Positions 7,974 through 16,416 of a stretch of DNA of 64,000 nucleotides are shown piece after piece. This DNA is from Arthrobacter stackebrandtii (GTDB lineage: Bacteria > Actinomycetota > Actinomycetes > Actinomycetales > Micrococcaceae). Each line of letters begins with the position of its first letter. The first letter of the stretch is position 1. The DNA is taken from positions 992,001-1,056,000 of the forward strand of contig NZ_JAGIOI010000001.1 in assembly GCF_017876675.1 (NCBI RefSeq). Reading direction: 5' to 3'. The translations under genes and the position numbers were made by a program. Below the pieces are notes generated by a model, which did no database searches, was not told the DNA's origin, and was given only the letters and a program-made list of their open reading frames with translations.

Positions 7974-9473
7974 TTAAGAGAGACCGAACTTCTTGGACCA
8001 CGCGTGGGTAAGCGCGTTGTGAAGTACCAATGTTCCCTGAACATTAAGATCTACGTCATTTCGCCGGTGATAGAAGACTAAATATCTCTCTCCTCCGTTG
8101 TCGAAGAGATTTCCGAGAGCTCCCGCAAAAAAGAGCAGGCGAAGGAATTCATCCGCCTTTGTCTCCAGTCCTGGGAAATGCTTCTGCAATGAACGTCGGT
8201 AATCACCTCTTGTGAACCGCGAATCCTCCATCCATTTCAGAGCCTGCAGGGCAGCCTCTGCCTCTTCGCGGCCACCTTCGTAGCCAGCAAACTCACCGTG
8301 GAGCGCATCGACAAAGTACTTAGTCGAGTACTGCAAGACTCCCTCTCGGATAGTCTCGATGGGCAGTGGCTTGACCGGAGTAGGATCCAAATGCATAGAG
8401 GCTAAGCGGATGTGTTCCATGAGCTGGAGGATGTCACGGGGTGTATGCCGCGTTAGATTGAGAAGGTATTGCAATCTCGAGGGATTGCGTTGTCGAACAC
8501 CTCCACGACCCCCAACAGGAGAAATCTTTTCAGGGAAATATGACAGCACGTCTATTGGTCCATCGCCCCGCTCCTGACCGGATTTGCGGTTGATTAGCTG
8601 GATCAGAGGCGACGATACCCCGGCCGCACCAGACAGGACGCGCCAATCCAGATCAAATGCGAAGTCACGCATTTTATGGGCGTCTGGCAATACCAAAGAG
8701 ATACGCGAAAAGATGTCATTTCGGATCAACAACACCACCGATCCAGTGGCCCTAGCTTCCATCAATTCGATGTTGATTTCATAGGCAGCTTGCGCTAGAC
8801 CAGACAGCGACTCGTCATAGGCTGCATCGTTGAGGAAAATGGAATCTAATCCATCCAAAAGTAGGATATGCCGATTTGGCGAGGTCAGCGATTTCGCCCA
8901 GCGTTCAAGATACGGAAGTAGGGTGTAAATCCCGAGCTCCCGTCCGCCTTCCTCTTTGAACAAGGATCCTACCTGGCTGGTTGGAAAGGTGAACTTCGCG
9001 CCATGCGCCTTTAGTAGACTGTGGCCTGAGTCGGCGGCCATAAAACCGAAGTCGCGAAGGCCCTTAATCACGCGCCTAATGTCACGGATCTGAGAAATTT
9101 TGGTTTCAGGATCGCTCAGCGCGACGTCCAGATAATTACTGAGGAGAATGAAGCGCCAAGCATTTCTCGTGCGGACGGCACCCTGTGGCTCACCCGTCTT
9201 CAATTGAGGAATCTCGGCCAAAGGGAGATGAGACGCGTTTTTCATGCGCGCGAAGTAGCGGCCCTTCATGCTGGTCTTCTCGATGTACAGGCCTAGCGCC
9301 GATTTTCCTGTGCCCTTCGGTCCCAGAATAAGGTTGACTTCCCCGCTGACTACTCGATCAATTGCGCCGTTCACGTCCACGTAGCTCTTGATGAAGTCCT
9401 CGGGGTTTGACCTCAACTCATGGTTGGGATCACTCTTTCCGAAGTACAGCTTCGTGAATGGCGTCTGATCCAT
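7974..9473 (-). CDS. P-loop ATPase, Sll1717/FunZ-like, of a two-gene operon
   Basis: About 499 residues from the ATG at 9473 (another in-frame start lies at 9521, but AGGAG precedes 9473 and the sequence MDQTPFTKLYFGKSDPNHE fits the family start). The Walker A is GPKGTGKS at 51-58 and the Walker B is LLLDGLDSIF with D207 and D210. The C-terminal third has a DILQLMEHIR-type AAA lid and a helical/winged part ending near the stop. This matches P-loop ATPases of the Sll1717 (FunZ-like) group, which are found in defence islands and have no fixed partner known to me. It lies upstream of, and coupled to, the membrane protein at 7143-7961. Family assignment is from memory; ATP binding is clear; a defence role is inferred from the NACHT gene on one side and the type I system on the other. 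Confidence 0.7.
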   Translation of the reverse strand: MDQTPFTKLYFGKSDPNHELRSNPEDFIKSYVDVNGAIDRVVSGEVNLILGPKGTGKSALGLYIEKTSMKGRYFARMKNASHLPLAEIPQLKTGEPQGAVRTRNAWRFILLSNYLDVALSDPETKISQIRDIRRVIKGLRDFGFMAADSGHSLLKAHGAKFTFPTSQVGSLFKEEGGRELGIYTLLPYLERWAKSLTSPNRHILLLDGLDSIFLNDAAYDESLSGLAQAAYEINIELMEARATGSVVLLIRNDIFSRISLVLPDAHKMRDFAFDLDWRVLSGAAGVSSPLIQLINRKSGQERGDGPIDVLSYFPEKISPVGGRGGVRQRNPSRLQYLLNLTRHTPRDILQLMEHIRLASMHLDPTPVKPLPIETIREGVLQYSTKYFVDALHGEFAGYEGGREEAEAALQALKWMEDSRFTRGDYRRSLQKHFPGLETKADEFLRLLFFAGALGNLFDNGGERYLVFYHRRNDVDLNVQGTLVLHNALTHAWSKKFGLS

Positions 9474-9521
9474 GGCTCCTCGTTCGTTTGCTTTCTCGCA
9501 TGTGACGATAGCACCACACAA

Positions 9522-10631
9522 CTGTTATGTTCCGGAACTGGGCCGAGGGTGAGGCCATCTGCACTTATACAGCGCCCTGAACAACGCAGTTCGTTGAAAT
9601 GCGACGGCCCGCTCTCAAAAATCGGTGACATGCCGCCTACCATGTCGAGGAACCTGCAAACGGCCATCAAACGGCGTCTCCGGCACTGTGCTGCAGGGCC
9701 TCGTCACGTTTTTGCTCACGTTTTTGAACGACAACACACGCCAATCCATGGCATACCAAAGGGGCACTGTCGTCCCGCACTACCCCGGAACCCGGCGGTT
9801 TTTGGCGTGTATCGAAGACTGTTGACATGAGGTTCCTGAGTTTCTCTTGGTCGTGGGTTCAATTCCCGCCCGGGGCACCCAAATGTGGCTCTGACCTGCG
9901 GTTTCATTCCGCGGGTCAGAGGCGTTTCAGGCCAAAAACGGCCCAAGTCACGTTTTACTCACGTTTTTGAACGAAAACTTGGTCACGTTTTTGGCTAGTT
10001 GCGGGACGGAAATAGGTTCGATTTATAGTCACGTTTTTCACTGAAAGCCCCATATTTTTCATCGTCCATTACTGGCGCTTTGGCAGTAAGAGTCGCCAGT
10101 CGGCGCGCTGCACACCCAGCAAATTTCCCTCGCCTCCAGAGTCATATACCCATCGGACATCGAACCAAATCACAGCGGTACATGGTCCATCTGAACGGCA
10201 TTCGATCACACCGGACCACCTTCAGGGGACCAACACTTCGGAGAGGTTCTACTGTCCCCAATAATAGGCAGCGAGACCTGCACTGAATCAGCCCAAATCC
10301 CATGATTCAACCCAGACGCCAGTCAGCCGAACATCTTCCGGAGGTGTCCCCATAGCGCGTCAATTCCGTTACGCTAGTCAGCACGTTTCATGGCGCCAAC
10401 TTCGCCTATGCCCGACCCGGCAGACAAGCCAACTGGTAGGAATACGACCGGCCTACCCCTTCGAATTGTTCCCCGCCGACCAAGTCAAACGCATCCAAGT
10501 CAAGGATTGTCCCAAGGCGCTAGTTCGCGACGGGAACAGCAAGACCCGGTTGACGCCATCTCGTCGCATATGATGCAAGCCAAAGAACCTTTAACGTATG
10601 GCCCCATGAACACGGGCGGGAATGGGGAGTA
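9522..10631. other. 1.1-kb noncoding region with repeated TCACGTTTTTG motifs
   Basis: I see no gene. TCACGTTTTTG or a close variant occurs at about 9704, 9716, 9948, 9959, 9983 and 10029, all in one orientation and clustered in 340 bp. Such clustering is typical of arm-type integrase sites. The last 590 bp before hsdM show no clear structure. The hsdM promoter must be here, but I cannot point to a convincing -35/-10 pair. Confidence 0.5.
9848..9994 (+). repeat. Right att-like direct repeat (tRNA 3'-end fragment + arm sites)
   Basis: This is the second copy of the block at 6631-6754. It begins TGGTCGTGGGTTCAATTCCC with CGGGGCACC, an almost canonical T-arm and acceptor 3' strand. CTCTGACCTGC, a GC-rich inverted repeat (CTGACCTGCGG / CCGCGGGTCAG) and TTGAACGAAAACTTGGTCAC follow. 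It is better preserved than the left copy. No matching tRNA 5' half is in the window. Confidence 0.55.
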
Positions 10632-12605
10632 GTGGCAGGTAACAACAACGCCAATTTGGTGTGGAGCATCGCGAATATTCTGCGGGGAACCTACAAGCCG
10701 GCACAGTACGGGTCGATCATTCTGCCCTTCACCATCCTTCGCAGGCTGGACTGCGTCCTCGACGACACCAAGCAGGCCGTGCTCGATGAACAGGCAAAGA
10801 AACAGCACCTGGGCATCCCCCTGGATACCTTCCTGGAGAAGGCGTCCGGCCACAACTTCTTTAACACCTCAAAGTTCAGCTTTGACAAACTGCTGGACGA
10901 CCCGGCGAACATCAAGAGCAACGTGCTCAGCTTCGTCCAAGCGTTCTCTGAGAATACCCGGGACATCTTCGAGCGTTTCGAGTTTGAGAAGACTCTAGAG
11001 AAGCTGGACCACGCGGATCTGCTTTATCACGTGGTCAAGGACTTCGCCGGGATCGATCTCCACCCAGACACCATCACCAACATTGAGATGGGCCTCATGT
11101 TCGAGGAACTCATCCGCCGCTTTGCTGAATCCTCGAACGAAACTGCCGGTGAGCACTTCACGCCGCGCGAGGTCATCCAGCTCATGGTCCGCCTCCTCAT
11201 TGACACCGAAGATGACGTGCTGACTAAGGACGGAATTGTCCGCAGCATCTACGACCCCACCGCTGGCACCGGCGGCATGCTCACCGTCGCCCAGGAACAC
11301 CTGCGTGAGTACAACCCCAGCGCCACCCTTGTTGCCTACGGCCAAGAAATCAACGACGAGTCCTACGCCATCTGCAAATCCGATCTGCTCATTAAGGGCC
11401 AGGACATCTCCAACATCTACGTCGGAGACACACTGGCCAACGACCAGGCAGCCGGCAAACAATTCGACTTCATGCTGTCCAACCCACCCTTCGGCGTCGA
11501 GTGGAAGAAAATCCAGCCACAGATCCTGAAGGAACACGAACTCCACGGCTTCGACGGTCGCTTCGGCCCCGGCCTCCCCCGCGTCAGCGACGGCTCCCTA
11601 CTCTTCCTGCTCCACCTGATCAAGAAAATGCGCCCAGCCCACGACGGCGGCTCGCGCATCGGCATCGTTCTGAACGGTTCGCCCCTGTTCACCGGGGGCG
11701 CCGGCTCCGGCGAGTCGGAAATCCGCAAGTATCTGCTGGAGAACGACTTCGTCGAGGCCATCATCGCTCTGCCCACGGATATGTTCTACAACACCGGCAT
11801 CGCCACCTATGTCTGGGTCCTGTCCAACAACAAGAGGCGGAAACAGCCCGATCGGGTGGGCAAGGTCCAGCTCATCAATGGCGTGGACTTCTTCCAAAAA
11901 ATGCGCACGAGCCTCGGCTCCAAACGCAAGGAACTCGGTCTCGACGACATCGCCACCATCGTCAGCCTCTACGGAAGCTTCACCAGTGACGACGACACCT
12001 CGAAGATCTTCAACACCACAGACTTCGGCTACCGCGCCATCACCGTGGAACGCCCACTAAAGCTCAACTTCGCATTCACACCCGAACGCGTCGACGCTGT
12101 TCTCAGCGCTAAGGCATTGGGAAAGCTCGACGCCGGCACTCGACTTCGACTTGAAGCCTGCCTCCGCACCGAAACAGTAGGCCAGAAGAAGGACGTGGTC
12201 TACAAGAACCGCGACCAGTTCACCAAAATCCTCAAGGCTGCACTCGTCGCTGACAAGATCATCTTGGCGGCACCCATTCTCAAGGCGGTGCTGGCTGGCT
12301 TGTCGGAGCGCGACGACACCTCCGATGTCTGCACGAAGGGCAAAACACCCGAGGCGGATGCGGACTTGCGCGATACCGAAAACGTGCCACTCAACGAAGA
12401 CATCCAGGAATACTTTGCCCGCGAAGTGCTCCCCCACGTCCCCGACGCCTGGATCGATGAAACCAAAACCAAAATCGGCTATGAAATCCCCTTCACGCGC
12501 CACTTCTACAAGTACGTCGCACCACGTTCCTTGGAAGAGATAGACACCGAACTCAACACCCTCATAGCCGAAATCACGAATCTCCTGGCCGAGGTAGAGA
12601 AGTGA
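10632..12605 (+). CDS. hsdM: Type I restriction-modification system, DNA methyltransferase subunit
   Basis: A 657-residue N6-adenine methyltransferase. The N-terminal HsdM helical domain (residues 1-130) begins LVWSIANILRGTYKP. The SAM-binding motif I is DPTAGTGGM at 208-216 and the catalytic motif IV is NPPF at 284-287. It modifies adenine in the site chosen by HsdS and forms M2S with it, or R2M2S with HsdR. It starts at a GTG with GGGGAG just upstream. The 3' end overlaps hsdS by 4 bases, so the two are translationally coupled. It is longer than the roughly 500 residues usual for the family because of a C-terminal extension of about 150 residues that is helical and charged. It heads the restriction operon ending at 19485. 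The identification is very secure. Confidence 0.95.
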   Translation: MAGNNNANLVWSIANILRGTYKPAQYGSIILPFTILRRLDCVLDDTKQAVLDEQAKKQHLGIPLDTFLEKASGHNFFNTSKFSFDKLLDDPANIKSNVLSFVQAFSENTRDIFERFEFEKTLEKLDHADLLYHVVKDFAGIDLHPDTITNIEMGLMFEELIRRFAESSNETAGEHFTPREVIQLMVRLLIDTEDDVLTKDGIVRSIYDPTAGTGGMLTVAQEHLREYNPSATLVAYGQEINDESYAICKSDLLIKGQDISNIYVGDTLANDQAAGKQFDFMLSNPPFGVEWKKIQPQILKEHELHGFDGRFGPGLPRVSDGSLLFLLHLIKKMRPAHDGGSRIGIVLNGSPLFTGGAGSGESEIRKYLLENDFVEAIIALPTDMFYNTGIATYVWVLSNNKRRKQPDRVGKVQLINGVDFFQKMRTSLGSKRKELGLDDIATIVSLYGSFTSDDDTSKIFNTTDFGYRAITVERPLKLNFAFTPERVDAVLSAKALGKLDAGTRLRLEACLRTETVGQKKDVVYKNRDQFTKILKAALVADKIILAAPILKAVLAGLSERDDTSDVCTKGKTPEADADLRDTENVPLNEDIQEYFAREVLPHVPDAWIDETKTKIGYEIPFTRHFYKYVAPRSLEEIDTELNTLIAEITNLLAEVEK

Positions 12606-13960
12606 CGAAGTTCGAGCCATACACCGAATACAAAGACTCCGGTGTGGAATGGCTTGGCCAGATTCCAATTGAATGGGACGCACACCGTATCAAGATGTCG
12701 GTGCAATCTGCACGCAACGGCATTTGGGGCCAAGATCCTCAGGACGGCTCTCCCTCAGTTTGGTGTGTGCGCGTGGCGGATTTTGATCGCAAGTCTCACA
12801 CGGTGGGGTCCGCCACACGGACAATGCGGTCGATCACATCTGACGAATTGGTGCCACGTAGGCTTAGCCGCGGTGATCTACTCCTAGAAAAGTCGGGGGG
12901 CGGGGAGAACAACCCCGTAGGTTTCGTGGTTCGCTTCGACTACGACGATGTCGCGGTATGCTCCAACTTCGTAGCCAAGATGCAGCTGCTTCCGGGAATG
13001 GACTCCCGATTTTGGACTTATGTGCATGCGACAACCTATTCGGTCCGGCTTACACAGCGTTCAATCAAACAAACGTCCGGAATTCAAAATTTGGATCAGG
13101 CGAGCTATTTCAATGAAGTTGCGCCATTCCCGCCTCCCAAAACGCAAGCTCAGATCGCTGATTTTCTTGACCGCGAAACGGCTCAGATCGACGACCTCAT
13201 CGGCAAACAGGAACGCCTCATCGAGCTCCTGGCCGAGAAACGCCAGGCAGTCATCACTCAGGCAGTCACCAAAGGTCTCGACCCCGAGTCGCCCACCAAA
13301 CCGTCGAGAATCCCTTGGCTTGGCGATGTGAATGCCGAGTGGCCGATTCGACCGCTGAAGGCGGTCGGAGAAATCAACCTCGGAAAAATGATTCAGCCTA
13401 TGCCGAAGGCAACCGGTGACGTTCAAGCACCGTATTTACGTGCAGCCAACGTCCAGCCCGGCGGCGTGCTTACGATCGACGACGTCAAGGAAATGTGGTT
13501 CACCAAACGCGAGCTTTCCTCGTTGGACGTTTTGGCGGGCGATGTCGTGGTCGTGGAAGGTGGTATTGGCGGATTCGGCAGGGCTGCTTTCGTAGACAAC
13601 GACTTGGCGGGTTTTGGGTACCAGAACTCAATCAACCGGATCCGTCCCAATCAAGACGTCGACGGACGATTTCTCACCTATCTTTTGCTGACTGCCCGTC
13701 AGTCGGGCTTCATCCACGCATATTGCACGGGTGTCTCGATGCCTCATCTGACTGCCGAAAAATTGGCCGTCATCCAGGTCCCATTTCCGGATTATGCCAC
13801 ACAGACTGCTATTGGCGATTTTCTGGACCAACGGTTGAAATCATTCGCACAGCTGTCGTCCAAGGCCAGCAACGTGATCAGTATTCTTCAGGAGCGCCGA
13901 TCAGCACTCATTTCGGCTGCTGTCACCGGAAAAATCAACGTCTTATCCAAGGAGTTGTAG
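12602..13960 (+). CDS. hsdS: Type I restriction-modification system, specificity subunit
   Basis: A 452-residue HsdS with two target-recognition domains (about 15-190 and 235-400). Each is followed by a conserved helical spacer: DRETAQIDDLIGKQERLIEL with EKRQAVITQAV, and at the C-terminus LDQRLKSFAQL with QERRSALISAAVTGK. Each recognition domain reads one half of a bipartite site, and the two helices set the gap between halves. The GTG start overlaps the hsdM stop by 4 bases. The domains are intact, so the system can probably recognise DNA. The target sequence cannot be read from the protein. There is no nearby second hsdS fragment or inversion repeat, so phase-variable switching is not indicated. 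Confidence 0.95.
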   Translation: MTKFEPYTEYKDSGVEWLGQIPIEWDAHRIKMSVQSARNGIWGQDPQDGSPSVWCVRVADFDRKSHTVGSATRTMRSITSDELVPRRLSRGDLLLEKSGGGENNPVGFVVRFDYDDVAVCSNFVAKMQLLPGMDSRFWTYVHATTYSVRLTQRSIKQTSGIQNLDQASYFNEVAPFPPPKTQAQIADFLDRETAQIDDLIGKQERLIELLAEKRQAVITQAVTKGLDPESPTKPSRIPWLGDVNAEWPIRPLKAVGEINLGKMIQPMPKATGDVQAPYLRAANVQPGGVLTIDDVKEMWFTKRELSSLDVLAGDVVVVEGGIGGFGRAAFVDNDLAGFGYQNSINRIRPNQDVDGRFLTYLLLTARQSGFIHAYCTGVSMPHLTAEKLAVIQVPFPDYATQTAIGDFLDQRLKSFAQLSSKASNVISILQERRSALISAAVTGKINVLSKEL

Positions 13961-13961
13961 C

Positions 13962-16061
13962 ATGAGCACGGTTTTCAAACCCGTCGGATGGAAGGTTCAG
14001 GGACTCGTTGACTCTGTCGAGTCCGGTGTTGTCCAGTTGCCCGATCTACAGCGGCCCTTTGTATGGCCGAAGTCAAAGATCCGTGATCTGCTCGACTCAA
14101 TGTATAGGGGTTATCCAGTTGGCGAGCTGATGTTCTGGAACGTGTCTCAGGAGGACTCATCCCGCACCATCTCCGGGGCCACTGGTCGAATCGGCTCACA
14201 TCAGATCATTGATGGACAGCAGCGACTGACGAGCCTGTATGCCGTGTTTAAAGGTGCTTCGGTCAGGGATGCTGACTACAACAACAAGACTATGTCTGTA
14301 GCCTTCAATCCACTCACCGAAAAGTTTGAAGTAACTAACACGGCAATCGAAAAGTCGGCAGACTGGATCAGCAATGTGTCCGACTTCTTCGCAAACCCTT
14401 TCAAGGTGAGGAAATCCTACAAGAAGCGTTATGAGGAGGCTCGCGGTGAGCTTGGTGAGGACGAAGAAGAGTTGATTGAAGAACGCCTCGGGCATCTGGA
14501 GGGCCTTCGCAACTATGAGTTTACGGTCGTCGAAATCCAGCCCGAGGCGGATAAAAAGGTCGTTGCCGACATTTTCGTTCGGATCAATTCGGAGGGCGTG
14601 AGCTTGAAAGCATCTGACTTCATCCTGACGTGGCTCAGCGTCTTCTGGCCGGAGGGCCGGGAAAAATTGGAAGACTTCGCCAGAAACTCCCGCCTGACGA
14701 CCCAACGAGCTAGCGAAATCGCAGGATATAGCGTCAAGTGGACACCGATCAATAACTTCCTCGCAGTAGACCCCGGCCAGCTCGTCCGTGTTCTGGTAGC
14801 TGTTGGACAGAATCGCGCGAAACTGGGCGACGCATACAATTCGCTTCAAGCCAAAGATCGCAGCACAGGGTTTGTTGTCGCAGAGCGCCAGGATGCCGAA
14901 CTCGCAAAGCTGCGGGCCGCACTCCCTGTGGTCTTGAAAGAGCTGCATTGGACAGAATTCATTCGATGCTTGGCCGTTGCGGGCTTCAAATCTAGAAAAA
15001 TGGTTACCTCGGATATGAATATCCTGTCCAGTTACGCGCTGTGGATTATGGGGCGCACCCGTTTCGGTGTGGACCTCACTGTCCTGCGAAGCCTAATGGC
15101 CCGTTGGATTTTCATGTCTCAACTGTCCGGACGCTACACCGGTAGCGCAGAAACGCAGCTTCAGAAGGATTTAGATCGTTTGACGGCCATCGATGGAAAC
15201 TTGGCTGCGGACTTCGTTTCAGCACTAGAGACTGTGATTGCCGCGGAGCTGTCGGACGATTTCTGGTCGCTACGTATGCCAGAATCTCTGATCACTTCGT
15301 CGGCGGCGCTTTCACCTGCCTACCAGACCTACCTCGCAGCACTCAATATCCTAGATGCAGACATGTTTATGTTAGACAACAAAGTTCAGCAGTGGATGGA
15401 CCCATCGCTCCCAGCACCGAAGGGCACCGAGGGACATCACCTCAACCCTCGCAAGTACCTGGAAAACGTGGTGGGGGTCAAGGACCTCAAGAAGATCAAC
15501 CAGGTTGCCAACTTCGCTCCAACAGACTGGAGCACGAACATCTGGATATCCGATCGTGAACCCGCCGAGTACTGGCCAGCTCTGGTGGCTGAGCGTGGAT
15601 TAGAAGGCGACAGGCTACGCCAACAGATGTTCTGGCATGCCCTGCCCGAGGACTGGCAATCGATGGGATTTGACGAATTCCTGCAAGAGCGGCGCATTTT
15701 GATGGCCCAGGTTACCCGTGCCGGCTATGAGCGGCTCAGAGCTGGACAATCAGTGGCTTCTCCCATCAACATAATCGCGCATGCGGCCACACGCCCGGAA
15801 ACTAATATAGGTGACCTGATCGAAGCAGGTGTCTTGTCTGCGGGTGAATTTCTGTGCCCCGAAGACGACTCCATTCGAATGCGAGCCGAAGTGACTGACG
15901 ACGGAGTAGTCGTCATCGACGGCCACGAGTTTTCAACTCTTGATGCCGCCGCGCATCATGCTGGGGCGGACAATGTTCCCGGGGCCGATTTCTGGCAGCT
16001 GGACAGCGACAACGATGATCAGGTCTCAATTCAGGATTTGATGAACAGAGCTTCGCGATGA
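13962..16061 (+). CDS. DUF262/HNH/RAMA protein, GmrSD-like restriction enzyme
   Basis: A 699-residue three-part protein. The N-terminal DUF262 part has LPDLQRPFVW and the key motif DGQQRLTSL (D84-G-Q-Q-R88), which in GmrSD/BrxU/SspE-type enzymes binds and hydrolyses nucleotide. A helical middle part leads to an HNH-like motif, GTEGHHLNPRKYLE (H492, H493), with a downstream NWST-type asparagine region as in DUF1524 nucleases. The last 75 residues (IGDLIEAGVLSAGEFLCP ... VVVIDGHEFSTLDAAAHHAG) look like a RAMA domain, thought to read modified DNA. Such proteins usually form stand-alone modification-dependent (type IV) restriction. Here the gene starts one base after the hsdS stop and precedes hsdR, so it is part of the operon. 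Domains are seen; modified-DNA cleavage is inferred. Confidence 0.8.
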   Translation: MSTVFKPVGWKVQGLVDSVESGVVQLPDLQRPFVWPKSKIRDLLDSMYRGYPVGELMFWNVSQEDSSRTISGATGRIGSHQIIDGQQRLTSLYAVFKGASVRDADYNNKTMSVAFNPLTEKFEVTNTAIEKSADWISNVSDFFANPFKVRKSYKKRYEEARGELGEDEEELIEERLGHLEGLRNYEFTVVEIQPEADKKVVADIFVRINSEGVSLKASDFILTWLSVFWPEGREKLEDFARNSRLTTQRASEIAGYSVKWTPINNFLAVDPGQLVRVLVAVGQNRAKLGDAYNSLQAKDRSTGFVVAERQDAELAKLRAALPVVLKELHWTEFIRCLAVAGFKSRKMVTSDMNILSSYALWIMGRTRFGVDLTVLRSLMARWIFMSQLSGRYTGSAETQLQKDLDRLTAIDGNLAADFVSALETVIAAELSDDFWSLRMPESLITSSAALSPAYQTYLAALNILDADMFMLDNKVQQWMDPSLPAPKGTEGHHLNPRKYLENVVGVKDLKKINQVANFAPTDWSTNIWISDREPAEYWPALVAERGLEGDRLRQQMFWHALPEDWQSMGFDEFLQERRILMAQVTRAGYERLRAGQSVASPINIIAHAATRPETNIGDLIEAGVLSAGEFLCPEDDSIRMRAEVTDDGVVVIDGHEFSTLDAAAHHAGADNVPGADFWQLDSDNDDQVSIQDLMNRASR

Positions 16062-16405
16062 ACACAGTACTTGCTCGGCATGGGACGACCTACTACTTCC
16101 GTCACCGGAGCTGCGAACTAGAGGGCCATCTAGTCAGTGAGGGGATGCTCGTCATGGCCGGTTCGTCGGCGCGTAAGGACCCGAGGCCGGGAGCGCCCGA
16201 AACCATCATTCATCGCCGAAGCCGACTTCTGTTGGATGGCACTGCGAAAATTGAGTTCAATCGTCTCGTGCTCGCCCAGAACCATCTTTTTGCTACTCCA
16301 TCACTGGCGGTGGACTTGATGAACGGGGGTCATGTGCGCGAACCATTAAAGTTGTGGCGGGATGCCAATGGGGGAACACTGCAGGATATTCTTGGAACCG
16401 AGTAG
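16058..16405 (+). CDS. DUF4357-domain small protein
   Basis: A 115-residue protein whose C-terminal half matches the DUF4357 pattern (FATPSLAVDLMNGGHVREPL, then KLWRDANGGTLQDIL), a small fold often found at the ends of restriction and methylase proteins. Its ATG overlaps the stop of the GmrSD-like gene by 4 bases (ATGA), and it ends just before hsdR. The coupling suggests that it works with the upstream nuclease, perhaps as a detached DNA-reading domain. Function unproven. Confidence 0.7.
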   Translation: MNTVLARHGTTYYFRHRSCELEGHLVSEGMLVMAGSSARKDPRPGAPETIIHRRSRLLLDGTAKIEFNRLVLAQNHLFATPSLAVDLMNGGHVREPLKLWRDANGGTLQDILGTE

Positions 16406-16416
16406 GGGAACTCACC

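Noticed and set aside
12200-12683. Minus-strand frames opposite hsdM
   Set aside because: Shadows of hsdM with no independent features.
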